Assembly: GCA_965226805.1 (NCBI GenBank)
Contig: CBDDDW010000009.1
Location: forward strand, 1-10,610
Reading direction: 5' to 3'
From: CBDDDW01 sp965226805
GTDB taxonomy: Bacteria > Chloroflexota > Dehalococcoidia > Lucifugimonadales > JAGWBF01
Length of the DNA: 10,610 nucleotides
In this document: one piece after another, positions 1-5,424 of the stretch
Layout of the letters: each line of letters starts with the position of its first letter
Numbering within the stretch: position 1 is the stretch's first letter
Translations under genes and position numbers: made by a program
The notes under the pieces: model-generated
Database searches by the model: none
Told to the model about the DNA's origin: nothing
The model's input: only the letters and a program-made list of their open reading frames with translations

Positions 1-892
1 TGGACTTCGTCTCGTAGTCGAGCTCGGCCTTGGTCATCAACTGGCCGGTCGATGCGTCGATGGAGAACGAGTCCGCATCAGCACCACCCAGCGCGTAGTT
101 CAGCGTGTCGCCTTCGTCGGCGTCCGTGGCCGCAACCGGGTCGCCGATGTTCTCGCCCGCAGCCGTGTTCTCCGCCACGCTTCTATCGGCCGTATCCGCC
201 GCGAACTCAGGGGCGACGTTCTCGCCTACGTCGGTGACCGTGACGACCACGATCAGCATGTCGTTATTGGTCCCGTCGGTGGCTTCCACCGTTACATCGT
301 ACTCGTTGTCACCGCCATCATCCGTCGGACTCTCATAGTCGGGGATGCTCTTGAACCTCAGCACTCCACCATCAATCGTGAAGTCCCCAGCGTCGGTTCC
401 CGCCACCGACCACGTAACTATGGCTCCCTCAGGACCCTGCGCCGTATAGATCTCCACAGGACCAGTGCCGTTCTCAGCGTAATCTACCTCGGCCATCCCC
501 CCCGATATCCATAGTACCTTGATGACCGGCACCGGCGGTTCGTCCACGTCGATGACCGTGTCGCTCCTACCAAACGGGTCCTCAGCCTTCACTTCCACCA
601 TGTATCTGGTACGCGTCTCGTAGTCCAGCTTTGTATCTGCACCCACCGTGATCTGTCCGCTCGCCGGAACTATGCCGAACGCGTCCTTGTCGACACCACC
701 GCTTAGCGAGTAGGTCAGCACGTCGTCGTCGTCGGCCGTCGCCGTCATAAGATCCCCCACGTTCCCACCGCCAGTCACACTCTCCTTCACCTCTACCTCA
801 ACACTCGCCGCCGGGAACTCAGGGGCGTTGTTCGCCTCAGGCGCCTCACGCACCGCATTGTCCGACGTAGCCTCCACCTCGCGCTGATCCTC
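1..892 (-). CDS. Cadherin-repeat surface protein, fragment (open at both ends)
   Basis: One minus-strand frame stays open from the window edge to the IS3 end; an in-frame TGA lies at 902-904, just inside the IS terminal repeat. The translation holds about three cadherin-like repeats of roughly 100 residues. The first starts near 825 (NNAPEFP), the second spans about 540-230, and the third starts near 220 (NVAPEFA) and runs off the window with VAENTAAGENIG, ATDADEGD, SIDASTGQL and LDYET. These motifs (AxDADxGD, FxID..TGxL, LDYE, NxAPEF linker) are typical of bacterial cadherin domains, which bind calcium between repeats and usually sit in large secreted or cell-surface adhesins. Composition is acidic with no cysteine in the fragment, as expected for an exported protein. 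The signal peptide and N-terminus are missing because the IS3 element replaces the upstream end; no convincing start or Shine-Dalgarno site exists inside. The C-terminus lies beyond position 1. The remnant is probably non-functional unless transcribed from the IS. Confidence 0.8.
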
Positions 893-921
893 TGTAGACC
901 GTCAGCGATAATGGGACACAT
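893..921 (+). repeat. IS3 left terminal inverted repeat
   Basis: A 29-bp end starting TGTAGACC and finishing TGGGACACAT. It aligns without gaps to the reverse complement of 2409-2437 with about 19 of 29 positions identical, including the outermost TGT and the innermost 10 bp. IS3-family ends characteristically start with TG. Confidence 0.7.
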
Positions 922-1003
922 ATAAGGGTAGGAAAATCCGAGAGTCGGAGGGTGGTGTGAGCTCCTGAGATGAGGGTAGAGTTACCCACAGAAAGGAGCA
1001 GAT

Positions 1004-1411
1004 GTGTGCCAATTAGAAGAAAGCAAAGCAGAGGCCGCCGAGGAACGAAGCGAGCAGACCAGGTCTTTCGTCCGCACAGTGAAGGCGGCTGCCCGACGTA
1101 AGTACACCCCCGAAGAGAAGATCCGAATTGTTCTGGAGGGCTTCCGCCGCGAGGTCACAGTCAACGACCTGTGCCGGCGGGAGGGGATCAAGCCTCACTC
1201 CTACTACTCGTGGACCAAAGAGTTCATGGAGTCTGGCAAGGAGAGGTTGACCCGTGACTCAGTTCGGGACGCCACGAAGCATGAGGTAGGGCAGCTCAAG
1301 CGAGAGAACGGGGAACTCAAGGAGCTAGTGGCCGATCTGTCGCTGGAGGCGTACCGTCTCAAAAAAACGGCCATCCCCATGCCCCAGGACGCCACCGGTA
1401 CCAGCGGATGA
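1004..1411 (+). CDS. IS3-family transposase OrfA
   Basis: A 135-residue DNA-binding subunit of the IS3 transposase. The start is GTG at 1004, five bases after AGGAG (994-998); the ATG two bases earlier hits a stop within five codons. Residues ~31-80 form the helix-turn-helix of the IS3 OrfA family (RKYTPEEKIRIVLEG, then DLCRREGIKPHSYYSW). Residues ~95-122 form a heptad/leucine-zipper-like helix (VGQLKRENGELKELV) that in this family mediates multimerisation. The frame ends in ATGA, overlapping the orfB start. A run of seven A (1361-1367) lies just upstream in a position suited to -1 frameshifting into the orfB frame. OrfA alone normally binds the ends and can inhibit transposition; the OrfAB fusion is the active transposase. 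Confidence 0.92.
   Translation: MCQLEESKAEAAEERSEQTRSFVRTVKAAARRKYTPEEKIRIVLEGFRREVTVNDLCRREGIKPHSYYSWTKEFMESGKERLTRDSVRDATKHEVGQLKRENGELKELVADLSLEAYRLKKTAIPMPQDATGTSG
1358..1369 (+). promoter_or_regulatory. Candidate -1 programmed frameshift site (A7)
   Basis: In the OrfA frame the codons read CTC AAA AAA ACG, with seven A at 1361-1367. A -1 slip on the tandem AAA codons moves ribosomes into the OrfB frame, which is open from here through 1408 with no stop. A-rich slippery runs at this point near the end of orfA are the established control of OrfAB production in IS3-family elements. I did not find an obvious strong downstream stem-loop. Confidence 0.6.
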
Positions 1412-2394
1412 GCGCCCCGGAGAAGGCAGAGGTAGTTACCAAAGTATCCTCGTCTCCCCTCCCCAAGCGAAAGGTCCTCAGAGAGCTGGGCATCCCTAAG
1501 AACACCTACTACCGGTGGCTCAGACGCCAAGACCAACAAAGACTTGAGGACCGACCAGGAGGCGATCAGCCACCATGGAACCGTCTTACTATTCAGGAAG
1601 AATGCTCAGTCCTGTTATCAGCCAGGGAGATGCCAGAGCTGAGCTGCCGTCAGCTGGCCGCGTGGATCACCGACAACCAGGGCTTCTCAGTCTCAGAGTC
1701 CAGCGTCTACCGTATCCTGGGCAGGGAGGGCCTAGTGAAGAGGCCTGAGATGCGGTTGGCCGCGGGTAAGGAGTACCATCGCAAGACCACAGGGGCTCAC
1801 CAGATGTGGGCCACCGATGCCTCATACTTCAGGGTGGTTGGTTGGGGCTACTACTACCTGGTCACCGTTATGGACGACTACTCCCGCTTCATCCTGGCTC
1901 ACAGGCTTCAGCAAGATATGACGGCCGACTCCTTCATCGAGGTGGTCCAGGATGCTGTGGACACGACCAGCATGGACCAAGTTCCAGTCACAGACCGCAC
2001 CAGGCTGCTGAGTGACAACGGTCCAGGCTATGTCTCAAGAGCATTCAGGGACTACCTGGGGATGGTTGGCATCAAGCACATCCTAGCAACTCCTTTCCAT
2101 CCTCAGACCAACGGGAAGCTGGAGCGCTACCACCAGACCATCAAACGGGACGTCAACCAGGTGCCTTATGAGTTGCCCGCCGACCTTGAGGCTGCTATCG
2201 CGGCCTTCGTCAGCTACTACAACTACCGGCGCTATCACAAGGCTCTGGACAACGTGACACCATCAGACGTGCTCAAGGGAAGACGGCAAGAGATCCTACA
2301 ACGCAGGAAGGAGGTGAAGGCTCAAACCATCGAACGGCGGAGACGCTACAATAGGTCCATCAGGGAGCTCACCAGACCTCCATCCAGCCCATGA
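1408..2394 (+). CDS. IS3-family transposase OrfB (DDE integrase core)
   Basis: A 328-residue catalytic subunit with an rve/integrase core. The order is an N-terminal HTH_21-like segment (PKNTYYRWL at ~30-38; SESSVYRIL near 95-103), then the catalytic triad: D137 in WATDAS, D203 in LLSDNGPGY and E239 in NGKLERYHQTIK. The second D and the E are separated by 35 residues, the classic D(35)E spacing, and the conserved K/R follows the E. Full length for the family, no internal stop, all catalytic residues present, so probably functional. The ATG at 1408 overlaps the OrfA stop by one base within ATGA, which allows coupled reinitiation. The frame is also open upstream from the A7 run, so an OrfAB fusion of about 463 residues by -1 frameshift is expected. 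Confidence 0.95.
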   Translation: MSAPEKAEVVTKVSSSPLPKRKVLRELGIPKNTYYRWLRRQDQQRLEDRPGGDQPPWNRLTIQEECSVLLSAREMPELSCRQLAAWITDNQGFSVSESSVYRILGREGLVKRPEMRLAAGKEYHRKTTGAHQMWATDASYFRVVGWGYYYLVTVMDDYSRFILAHRLQQDMTADSFIEVVQDAVDTTSMDQVPVTDRTRLLSDNGPGYVSRAFRDYLGMVGIKHILATPFHPQTNGKLERYHQTIKRDVNQVPYELPADLEAAIAAFVSYYNYRRYHKALDNVTPSDVLKGRRQEILQRRKEVKAQTIERRRRYNRSIRELTRPPSSP

Positions 2395-2408
2395 TCTCTC
2401 GGCTCCCA

Positions 2409-2437
2409 ATGTGTCCCACTTTTGCTGGTTGCTAACA
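2409..2437 (-). repeat. IS3 right terminal inverted repeat
   Basis: Read on the minus strand from 2437 it starts TGTTAGC and ends TGGGACACAT, mirroring the left end. The inner 10 bp are identical in the two ends. Confidence 0.7.
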
Positions 2438-2866
2438 GTCTCTGACCCCCAGTTGCTACAGGCGCCGGGCCCTGGGATTTTCCCTTTTACCAGTAGCTGG
2501 GTTTTCCCCGTGGATAGAGGGTTCAGGACATTTACATTGATTTCGACAGGTTCCGAAACGGGTGCCACCATCGACGTAGTGAATGCGTATGGAATATTCT
2601 TCCCCACCCTATACGGATGTTTCGACAGTCTTCGGTTGGTCTTTGACGCCGTTGACCCGGCCACCGTAACGGAGTCGGACTTCATCGTACGAGGGTCTGT
2701 TCCCCTCTCCGTGCTCTGGAGCGACTCCAGGCCCGATGAGATAACCCTCACGGTGAACCCTTATCTATTGCCACCGATCCCGGTCGTGGAAATAGTAGGG
2801 TCGATATTAACACCAGGAGGCCAGACGTCCCGTCTACTCGACATCAAGCCCTTGGGACCTTGCTGA
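2438..2866 (+). CDS. Orphan fragment of unknown protein, possibly Ig-like
   Basis: The frame is open from inside the IS3 end (a GTG at 2411) to a TGA at 2864-2866, giving about 142 residues outside the IS. I do not recognise a family with confidence. The stretch LRLVFDAVDPATVTESDF resembles the 'VxF..PVDPATVT..xF' signature of bacterial Ig-like (SbsA/Big_5-type) repeats in surface proteins, and hydrophobic strands alternate with polar turns (LSVLWSD, EITLTVNP). Third codon positions are mostly G or C in the second half, which favours real coding sequence, less so in the first half. There is no start with a Shine-Dalgarno site outside the IS. The last codons run into the inverted IS3 relic, so both ends look truncated by mobile elements. 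It could instead be fortuitous. Confidence 0.3.
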   Translation, partial: VSDPQLLQAPGPGIFPFTSSWVFPVDRGFRTFTLISTGSETGATIDVVNAYGIFFPTLYGCFDSLRLVFDAVDPATVTESDFIVRGSVPLSVLWSDSRPDEITLTVNPYLLPPIPVVEIVGSILTPGGQTSRLLDIKPLGPC

Positions 2867-2953
2867 TGTACGGTCGCTATCACTCGGGAGATCAATGCGG
2901 CTTTTGACTGGAACGGCCGTCATATCTTGCTGAAGCATGTGAGCAAGGAAGCG
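2837..2953 (-). pseudogene. Decayed fragment of a second IS3-type orfB
   Basis: Read on the minus strand, 2953-2914 matches orfB positions 1885-1927 nearly base for base over 40 bp (protein LAHMLQQDMTA against LAHRLQQDMTA), with one codon missing. The match then jumps to orfB 1982 onward (VPVKSR..LPSD against VPVTDRTRLLSD). This skips exactly 18 codons, the residues DSFIEVVQDAVDTTSMDQ of OrfB. Below that it degenerates: a YISK-like segment in a shifted frame near 2872 corresponds to YVSR of OrfB, then stops. No ends or complete gene remain. It lies in inverted orientation about 400 bp from the intact IS3 and comes from a related, not identical, element. Confidence 0.65.
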
Positions 2954-3165
2954 TTTTTTCGTCTCTAAAGGCGAGGCCACACGGGACAAGCAGCGGCGCG
3001 CCGCAAGGCGTCGCCGCCGCACTCGTACATAACATTCCGTCTTTGCCTCTGGAGAGCATGAAGGCCTAGGCGTTTATCCGCAAAGTCAAAACTGGGTAGG
3101 CGCTTACGGTACCTACTGGCATAGAGCCTTTAATGTGCCCTTAACGTGGTACCTCCGAAATATCG
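2954..3165. other. Non-coding gap between IS3 relic and IS1380
   Basis: No gene is supported here. The segment contains a GC-rich self-complementary patch at about 2991-3020 (GCGGCG/CGCCGC arms) with no following T-run, and a GGTACC motif that occurs twice (near 3110 and 3150). Both may be chance. Confidence 0.5.
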
Positions 3166-3170
3166 CTTAG
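3166..3170 (+). repeat. IS1380 target-site duplication, left copy (CTTAG)
   Basis: CTTAG directly precedes the left inverted repeat and is repeated exactly after the right one at 4887-4891. IS1380-family elements generate 4-5-bp duplications. Confidence 0.85.
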
Positions 3171-3188
3171 CCCGAATCCACCGAAGGA
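3171..3188 (+). repeat. IS1380 left inverted repeat, 18 bp
   Basis: CCCGAATCCACCGAAGGA, perfectly complementary to the right end. Confidence 0.9.
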
Positions 3189-3220
3189 GGGCGTTTGGTT
3201 AGCATCCTGAAGTGGCCAGA

Positions 3221-3286
3221 GGGTGCTCCTCTGAATCTGGGATAATGGTTTTGTAACAGCAAAACAGTCCCAGAGAAGGAGCACCC
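3221..3286 (+). promoter_or_regulatory. Transposase leader hairpin covering the Shine-Dalgarno site
   Basis: Three nested complementary segments form one long stem-loop: GGGTGCTCCT (3221-3230) with AGGAGCACCC (3277-3286), CTGGGA (3237-3242) with TCCCAG (3268-3273), and GTTTTG (3248-3253) with CAAAAC (3260-3265) around a 6-nt loop. The AGGAG that should start translation of the transposase (ATG 3292) lies in the 3' arm. A GATAAT (3241-3246) inside the 5' arm could be the element's own -10, although no good -35 lies at the right distance. If so, own transcripts would start near the loop and lack the 5' arm, while transcripts entering from outside would fold and hide the site. Confidence 0.6.
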
Positions 3287-3291
3287 AATAG

Positions 3292-4615
3292 ATGCTACCA
3301 CGCAACCACCCCGACCGTATCCGTATCGTCTTTGACGATCACCGCCTGGTGGCCAATGCCGGTCTGCTCCTGCCGGCCACCCTCGCCCGGCATCTGGGCC
3401 TGCGGGAACTCGTTGACCATCACCTTGACCTGGGCGGCGCGCCGGGGCGGGCCAACACCGGAGACAAGCTGATGACCCTGGTGGCCTCAGCCATGGCCGG
3501 CGGCGACTGCATCGACGACGCCGATGTGTTGCGCACCGGGGGGACGGCCTGCACCCTGGGCGGCACGGTCAAGGCGCCATCCACCCTGGGGACCTTCCTG
3601 CGCAGCTTCCGGTGGGGCCACGTCCGCCAGCTGGACCGGGTGAGCCGGGAGCTGCTGGCCCGGGCCTGGGCCGCTGGGGCCGGACCCGGCGACGCGCCGT
3701 TCACCATCGACCTCGATTCCACCATCTGCGAGACCTACGGACTGGCCAAGGAGGGCGCCCGCCACCACGGCTATACCGGCAAGCGGGGCTACCACCCGCT
3801 GCTGGCCATCGCCGCCGGCACCGGAGACGTGCTGATGTCCCGGCTGCGCGAGGGCGGCCAACACCGCCCGCGGCGCCGCCCACTTCCTGCGGGAGACGGT
3901 GGGACGGGTGCGCTACGCCGGGGCCAACGGACGACTCACGCTACGGGCCGACAGCGGGTTCTACACTCATGGCGTGGTATCCGTCTGCCGCAAGATGGAT
4001 GTCCGCTTCTCCATCACCATCCGCCAGCACAAGAGCCTGCGCAATCTCATCGAGGCGATACCAGAGGATGCCTGGACTCCCATTCCCTACTGGATGGACG
4101 GCGCCGCCGATGTGGCCGAGACCACCTGCACTCCCTTCCAGAGTGAACCTGACGCCGCACCGGTGCGGCTCATCGTCCGGCGTGTGAAGCCCACGCCCGG
4201 TTCCCAGCTGGCCCTCTTCGCCTCCTACAGCTATCACGGCTTCATCACCGACCGGGACGGGGAGATGCTCGAACTGGAGGCCGACCATCGCCGCCACGCC
4301 GAGATCGAGAATGCCATCCGAGACCTCAAGCACGGTGTGGGGTTGAACCATCTCCCCTCGGGCCGCTTCGCCGCCAACGCCGCCTGGCTGGCGGTACAGG
4401 TGATGGCCCACAACCTCGCCCGCTGGACAGCGCGCATCGGTCTGGGCGAGCAGGTGGTGACCACCAAGACCCTCCGGCGGCGGTTCTTCTCCCTGGCCGG
4501 ACGGATCACCCGCTCGGCACGCCACCTCACACTGCATCTGCCACAGCGCTGGCCTTGGGAAGCCCAGTTCGATCGTGCCCTGGCCCGATTGCGCGCCCTG
4601 CCACTCCCTGCCTGA
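3292..4615 (+). pseudogene. IS1380-family transposase, frameshifted
   Basis: Two overlapping frames together give a complete IS1380-type transposase of about 440 residues. The first part (frame of ATG 3292) holds TIDLDSTICETYG near residues 138-150, with the first catalytic Asp, and GYTGKRGYHPLLA. After about 3855 homology continues in the next frame (ANTARGAAHFLRETVGRV), with RADSGFY (second Asp, codon 3950) and HRRHAEIENAIRDLKHGVGLNH (catalytic Glu region, about 4301-4309), ending at 4615. The switch lies in GAGGGCGGCCAAC (3850-3862). Compared with the usual RxGxAN of the family, two bases lost (or one gained) would explain it. All catalytic residues survive, so the break is recent or a sequencing error. 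The ATG follows AAGGAG by 10 bases. If real, the break ends translation shortly after the first catalytic block and the element would need help in trans. Confidence 0.88.
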
Positions 4616-4886
4616 CGGCGCCCGTCCGCCACTGACTCGCCAGCCAACCCAACGTCCCCGCAAACTCGCGCCAGCCCAGTCCGCGAGCGCCTCTTGCCGT
4701 GTCCTATCCCGCCATCTCGCTCTCCACAGCCACTGTAGGCCGCCATCGGTGCCCCCAAAAGCGCCTGCAGACCGCCCGCCAACCTCCCGTCTACCCAAAT
4801 TCGAGCCCGGATCATCGCGCCTGTAACTCCCTCACCCACTTCCGCTGTCCTCACGCCGTCCATTCCTGTCCTTCGGTGGATTCGGG
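4616..4886 (+). other. C-rich, G-poor tail of IS1380
   Basis: There is no gene in these 271 bases. On the transcribed strand, 4621-4860 contains about 115 C and only about 46 G by hand count. There is no stem-loop with a T-run. Such long unstructured C>G stretches are typical of Rho-utilisation regions, so Rho-dependent termination after the transposase is a possibility. Confidence 0.45.
4869..4886 (-). repeat. IS1380 right inverted repeat, 18 bp
   Basis: Reverse complement of the left end with no mismatch; similarity stops immediately inside the 18 bp. Confidence 0.9.
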
Positions 4887-4891
4887 CTTAG
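4887..4891 (+). repeat. IS1380 target-site duplication, right copy (CTTAG)
   Basis: CTTAG directly follows the right inverted repeat and is identical to the left copy. Confidence 0.85.
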
Positions 4892-5059
4892 GTAGCGCTA
4901 GACTGCGCCCATAATACCAGCAGGTTGTAGGCTCAGTTAGGCTGGTGTTCATCGGAATTTGCCACACAACTTTCACTGCGTCTCCTATCCAGATTTCTCC
5001 AGAGGTCAACAGCGTCAGAGGAGTCTTTTTGGACAACGTCATAGCAATGTATGTTAGGT

Positions 5060-5097
5060 AAATTAGAAAGAGCCCCAGGCTGTTGGAGACCTTGGGC
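5060..5097 (-). terminator. Probable intrinsic terminator after tRNA-Gln
   Basis: On the minus strand GCCCAAGG (5097-5090) pairs with CCTGGGGC (5079-5072), seven of eight positions, across a 10-nt loop. It is followed by TCTTTC and a T/A-rich stretch. It starts about 20 bases past the tRNA 3' end, a fitting position for tRNA transcript termination. The T-run is short. Confidence 0.4.
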
Positions 5098-5117
5098 ATC
5101 ATTTTGTATCTAATTGC

Positions 5118-5191
5118 TGGCTGCCCGGCCAGGATTCGAACCTGGGTTAGGGGATTCAAAGTCCCCTGTGCTACCACTACACCACCGGGCA
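5118..5191 (-). tRNA. tRNA-Gln (anticodon TTG)
   Basis: A full cloverleaf can be folded on the minus strand. It has a 7-bp acceptor stem TGCCCGG/CCGGGCA, D-stem GTGT/GCAC with loop AGTGGTA, anticodon stem GGGGA/TCCCC around loop CTTTGAA (anticodon TTG), and T-stem CCAGG/CCTGG around TTCGAAT. The discriminator is G, and CCA is encoded at 5120-5118. The 5'-U start is usual for tRNA-Gln. It reads CAA and, by wobble, CAG codons. The gene lies between an IS1380 insertion and the MFS gene, transcribed away from the latter. Confidence 0.95.
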
Positions 5192-5239
5192 TTGAGTCGT
5201 GCATGAGCGCACCGACGCTCGCTCAAGCAAGATACCCGT

Positions 5240-5268
5240 ATTATCCCATAGGGCAGTAAGGCGCGCAA
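5240..5268 (-). promoter_or_regulatory. Probable promoter of tRNA-Gln
   Basis: On the minus strand TTGCGC (5268-5263) and GATAAT (5245-5240) are separated by exactly 17 bp. Transcription would start near 5233, about 40 bases before the mature tRNA 5' end at 5191. The -35 is only a partial match. Confidence 0.45.
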
Positions 5269-5391
5269 AGCATGCCCACTCGGATATACATTCCGAAGGG
5301 CTGGCTCACCAGGGTCCCTAACAAGCCGGCCTCCCCCCAAAGAGGCCATCAGGCTCTTGAAGCCACTCAAGCTAGAAGCCCGGTATCCCGC

Positions 5392-5397
5392 TATAAT
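5392..5397 (+). promoter_or_regulatory. -10 element (TATAAT) before the MFS gene
   Basis: A perfect TATAAT with no good -35 at 16-18 bp (TTGAAG at 5357 is too far). A start near 5404 leaves a leader of about 20 nt that contains GGAGG (5407-5411), and this supports translation from the ATG at 5425 rather than from the ATG at 5272. Confidence 0.45.
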
Positions 5398-5424
5398 GTC
5401 TCCCGCGGAGGTCTGCTAGCTGAG

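Larger units (their letters stand above)
893..2437 (+). mobile_element. IS3-family insertion sequence, complete
   Basis: The element is 1545 bp, in the usual IS3-family size range. It carries two overlapping genes in the orfA/orfB arrangement and is bounded by imperfect inverted repeats that begin 5'-TGT and end ACA-3'. The ends share the inner block TGGGACACAT and an outer TGT, with matches between (CAGC-A-A). The left end starts at TGTAGACC (893) and the right end finishes at GCTAACA (2431-2437). No target-site duplication is visible: the left flank ends CCTC and the right flank starts GTCT. The left flank is a minus-strand cadherin gene that does not continue on the right, so the copy may have recombined or deleted adjacent DNA after insertion. 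End positions could be off by a few bases. Confidence 0.85.
3171..4886 (+). mobile_element. IS1380-family insertion sequence
   Basis: The element is 1716 bp, as expected for IS1380-type elements. Its ends are perfect 18-bp inverted repeats (CCCGAATCCACCGAAGGA at 3171-3188, complement at 4869-4886) starting with CCC. It is flanked by a perfect 5-bp direct repeat CTTAG (3166-3170 and 4887-4891), a target duplication. It carries one transposase gene that is frameshifted in this sequence, a roughly 120-bp structured leader and a roughly 270-bp C-rich tail. Removing the element and one CTTAG gives a plausible empty site (ATATCG-CTTAG-GTAGCG). Perfect ends and duplication indicate a recent insertion. 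Confidence 0.93.

Noticed and set aside
52..338. Two short plus-strand frames in the cadherin region
   Set aside because: They are antisense shadows. The minus strand carries the recognisable cadherin repeats, and the plus-frame products are Ser/Pro/Arg-rich with no family features.
2296..2751. Minus-strand frame of 151 codons over the IS3 right end as a continuation of the cadherin gene
   Set aside because: No cadherin motifs (no DxNDxxP-like linker, LDYE or AxDAD). It reads antisense into orfB and does not have adhesin character.
3941..4798. Minus-strand frame of 285 codons over the IS1380 element
   Set aside because: Antisense shadow of the transposase and of the C-rich tail in high-GC DNA; Gly/Arg-rich and featureless.
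4851..5204. Minus-strand frame of 117 codons across the tRNA and into the IS1380 end, with a hydrophobic stretch LGLFLIYLTYIAM
   Set aside because: It overlaps the tRNA and the IS inverted repeat. A shorter version from ATG 5102 has no Shine-Dalgarno site and lies over the probable tRNA terminator.
5272..5424. N-terminal extension of the MFS protein from ATG 5272
   Set aside because: 51 polar residues with no homology pattern, overlapping the tRNA promoter region and a TATAAT at 5392. The ATG at 5425 fits helix 1 and the Shine-Dalgarno site better.
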